From positions 105,795,591 to 105,859,590 of the forward strand of contig NC_035436.2 of NCBI RefSeq assembly GCF_002127325.2: a stretch of DNA of 64,000 nt. The letters are read 5' to 3'. The notes below the pieces were generated by a model. That model was given only the letters and a program-made list of their open reading frames with translations. It made no database searches and was not told the DNA's origin. The DNA comes from Helianthus annuus (Eukaryota; Streptophyta; Magnoliopsida; Asterales; Asteraceae). Of the stretch, positions 61,200-64,000 are shown piece by piece. Each line of letters opens with the position of its first letter. The stretch's first letter is position 1. A program made the translations under genes and the position numbers.

Positions 61200-61207
61200 T
61201 ATAAATA
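61200..61207 (+). promoter_or_regulatory. TATA box in element E LTR
   Basis: TATAAATA, followed by a run of about ten C. Same relative position as in A and B. Confidence 0.65.
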
Positions 61208-62276
61208 CCCCCCCCCCCTTTTGTGTAAAAATCACAAGAATCAGATCTAAAAAGCTCTAAGTTGAAGTATTGCTTCATACCTGAGTTTCTCTGATCTCGA
61301 TTAGCATTCGGGGACCCTCCGTAAGTATTCTTTCATTGTTTTATCGTTTTTCGAGTCCGAAAGTCAACGTTTTGTTGACTTTCTGCGTTGACCAGCTTAT
61401 GGTCGATGCGAAGTTCGTTGGAACTTCATAACGTGAGCGTGATCACGATGGTTATGGTCCATAGTGACCATACCTACTGATTACCCCGTTATCTAGGCTC
61501 AGTGACGAGTCGTAGTTTCGGCCAAAATGCGCATTCTTGCTTATTTTGTAACCAAACTACTCGTGAGCATCAAAGCCGTTTGTTTTGATGCCAAACCTGT
61601 TTTCTAAACTTAGTTAAGCATGTTCTAACATGCTTAGCTCGTCACTTTTAGTATAGTGCTTATATAGGGTCGTAAGGTAAGCGATCTAAACCATCGCTTA
61701 TACTTTTGAACCCGACCTATTTGGTCGATCATTAGGATCCGACCAAACACATTAGGTGACCATAGCTATAACCTTCCGAGGTTATACCTTGTGGTCACGA
61801 TGTTAGGCGTTCCATACGCGTTCTACGCGAACGACGCGTTAGGGTAGCATAAGCTATCTAAACGGGTCGTGATGGGTCGCAAGCACTTAGGTTTGGTTTC
61901 ATTTTAGTATGTAGGCTTTGTTAAACCATATTACACGAGTCCCCATACTCGTTTGGTTTACGAACCCGCATACTATCCGATCCTTCCGATTTGGTCCGGT
62001 ATATTAACATAGCTACCTATTAGGTGTCGTTTGATATCCCGTGATCTTTAGCATTATCTAGTTATATTACAAGGAAGTCAAAGCAATCTCAGGTGAGTAC
62101 ATTGAACCCCTCTTTTACTGTTTTCCAAACTGTTTTGGGGTGAAACACATGTGCCTATCTGTTACTTTCATGCTTTCCATGTTTTCACATCATATGCCTG
62201 CTATGTTGTTAGTACATTATAGTACATGATTTCATGACATTTCATGCTATGTATGCCCATTGTGTGCGTACTTAGT

Positions 62277-62560
62277 ACATTGATTTACATTACATTTCTG
62301 TTGCATATGTTTACTCAGCATATGGACACATTGATTTACATTACATTTCTGTTGCATATGTTTACTCAGCATATGGACACATTGATTTACATGAACATTT
62401 CTGTTGCATATGTTTACTCAGCATATGGACACATTGATTTACATGAACATTTCTGCTGCATATGTTTACTCAGCATATGGGCACATTGATTTACATGAAC
62501 ATTTCTGCTTCGTATGTTTACTTAGCATACTTAGCACAATTGTTTACATCACATGCCTTC
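62277..62560 (+). repeat. 51-52-bp tandem repeat in element E LTR
   Basis: Unit starts (acattgattt) at 62277, 62328, 62379, 62431 and 62483, with a degenerate sixth near 62536. Copies 3-5 have a 1-nt longer variant. Absent from the A and B LTRs. The ORFs in this stretch are repeat artefacts. Confidence 0.9.
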
Positions 62561-63774
62561 ATTTTGTTATGACATTTGGTTTGTTTAACATGGGACAATA
62601 CATTCATTAACATTAGCTACGCCGTTCGTTAGTAGGTAGTGGTACCATAGGAATTGACAACTCCCGTTTCTGAAATCCTGGGTTTGATAGGATTGGAAGG
62701 AATGACCGAATTCGATATACATAACTTAGATAAACCTTTAATTTGTTTAAGGGTTTATCGCCGCAGTCTCAAGGCTTGGATGTATGCATAGTTTACAATA
62801 CCGCATAGATGTTAATATCAATAGAGCATGCATTTTTCCACAGAACATAATGTTGATTTAAACCACGTTTTACTTCAACGACTTGGTTTGTGCATTTTAC
62901 ATATGGTTTAAGTTGATACATTTCGCTTACCATACATGATACATTTTGGGATACACATTACATGATTTACATTGAACATAAACACGTTGACATTGACATA
63001 CACATTTGGTGGTTTATATTGAACATAAACATTTGACATGGTTTACACAATAACACTTGACATTTGGTTTATACATGAACAATTTACATGGTGGATTGGT
63101 TTGGGTAAATGGTTTGAGTAACGTGGAGTATGTAATATGATGCAAACATGGTGGATACGCCGCTGGTACTTCCTATATATAAATGTTTGTATAATATTAC
63201 ATATCTTAGCATTATCTAAATCATTTCAGTTCAGACATATAACATTTTGAGACAAATAACATATTTTTCATAAAACATTGTCTTACAAAACAACTTATTA
63301 TATTCAACTCATTTTACTTGGTTACTCGTTTAACCTTGCACTTATCTATACATATCATCTGATGTTTTCGTTTTCCAAATGGTTTACAAAGCAAGACAAA
63401 GTACAAGGTTCATGACTGACTGTTATTAAACATTTCTTTAACCTCAAGTCATGAATCCCATTTTCACAAAACCTATGTATCTCACAGGCATTTTTATGCT
63501 GACGTACCTACTTTCACATGTGTTTTCAGGAGCTATTCCATAGGATGATGATCATGACACTAGGGCGGACCTGTGCCTTAGAGACTAAAACTGAAGATAG
63601 ACTTAGTTAACTATGTTATAAACTCTTTGTTTCCGGTTTAAGACAATGTACTACCCTTGTTTAATAAATAAAATGTAACTTTAATTACCATGGTTGTATA
63701 ACAATTAATTCTGTCCTCAACACTCCCCGGCGTTTCCGCCGCGGTTGCATGTTATACGCGGCCGGGGTGTGACA

Positions 63775-64000
63775 GAAGAGTTGGTATCAGAGCCATTGGT
63801 TATAGGGAATTAGGTTATTAGTAATGCTTTGACCTAGACTATAACTTTCTAGGACCCTAACACAAGTTATCTTGTGTTTAGAGTTTAAAACATGCACATC
63901 ACCTATCCTTAGGTGATAACCACAACGGGAACTTCGGTTCCGAATCCGCTTTGAAAATTAATCATCTGTTCTAGGATGATTGATTACTAGGTTTTGAACC
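63775..64000 (+). mobile_element. Element E interior, start, with initiator tRNA-Met priming site
   Basis: TGGTATCAGAGCCATTGG at 63782-63799 follows the LTR after 7 nt. The rest matches, reversed, the interior of A and B next to their priming sites (for example gggaattaggttattagtaatgc). The element continues past the window; no coding region is reached. Confidence 0.88.

Larger units (their letters stand above)
60231..63774 (+). repeat. 5' LTR of element E (same group as A and B), left end uncertain
   Basis: Homologous, in the opposite orientation, to the A and B LTRs from about 60250 (gttcaatttcaaactctacatcgcc) to the end GGGGTGTGACA at 63774. The first roughly 80 bp of a B-like LTR are not recognisable, so the left end is truncated or diverged. 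It contains a palindrome pair (60976-61011), a TATA box (61200-61207), 51-bp tandem repeats (62277-62560) and an LTR-end hairpin (63721-63774). No gene. Confidence 0.8.

Noticed and set aside
62244..62610. Repeat-containing ORFs with periodic Tyr/His
   Set aside because: They translate the 51-bp tandem repeat in the E LTR.
63771..63799. tRNA-Met gene near the right end
   Set aside because: Only the 3'-end complement (priming site) is present; no cloverleaf arms around it.

Overview
The window is plant nuclear DNA made almost entirely of nested LTR retrotransposons. I see no host gene, tRNA, rRNA or CRISPR array. Every complete priming site is complementary to plant initiator tRNA-Met (TGGTATCAGAGC). 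The coding remains are Ty1/copia (UBN2-type Gag, DSG protease, YVDD reverse transcriptase) and Ty3/gypsy of the chromodomain-bearing Tekay/Del type. Two accessory ORFs resemble, from memory, proteins common in retroelements of Asteraceae (lettuce, sunflower and daisy relatives). A eudicot, probably Asteraceae, is the best guess, but it is not proven here.

Layout. (1) 1-12135: a copia-like element 'O' on the + strand. Its 5' LTR lies outside the window. It holds a motif-array leader, one large decayed accessory ORF and a 3' LTR (11693-12135). A second element 'I' (611-7978, - strand, 459-bp LTRs, TSD gttat) sits inside that ORF; it encodes only a split Gag. (2) 12136-17528: a third, older copia element 'G' with gag, protease, integrase, RT and RNase H as a pseudogene; O is inserted in its gag. 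(3) 17529-25510: element 'A' (- strand), a large-LTR, coding-poor gypsy derivative. A 1051-bp Mutator-like element sits in its second LTR, which is then cut short by element D. (4) 25511 to about 60230: element 'D' (+ strand), a Tekay-type LTR interrupted twice: by 'B' (26559-45530, TSD catag), another large-LTR derivative, and by 'F' (45708-58894, TSD cactt), a decayed Tekay element with an acidic accessory ORF. Inside B lies 'C' (30703-40069, TSD aattt), a Tekay element that looks intact and very young. (5) About 60230-64000: the 5' LTR, priming site and start of element 'E', another large-LTR derivative, on the + strand.

How the parts relate. C carries an unbroken Gag-Pol and may be the only autonomous element here. 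A, B and E have almost no coding capacity but share its LTR ends, priming-site type and PPT-adjacent palindrome, so they could be mobilised in trans by a C-like element. I (Gag only) and O (accessory protein only) share LTR ends and the same promoter and leader motif, and look like two non-autonomous partners of one copia family.

The most unusual feature is a recurring design. Several families carry an array of a short family-specific motif at near-regular spacing (about 25 bp in O, I and D; about 18 bp in C) in the LTR or untranslated leader. A/B/E-type LTRs instead carry a family-specific GC-rich palindrome pair about 190 bp upstream of the TATA box, and an LTR-end hairpin with compensatory base changes. 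These are seen directly in the sequence; their function is unknown.
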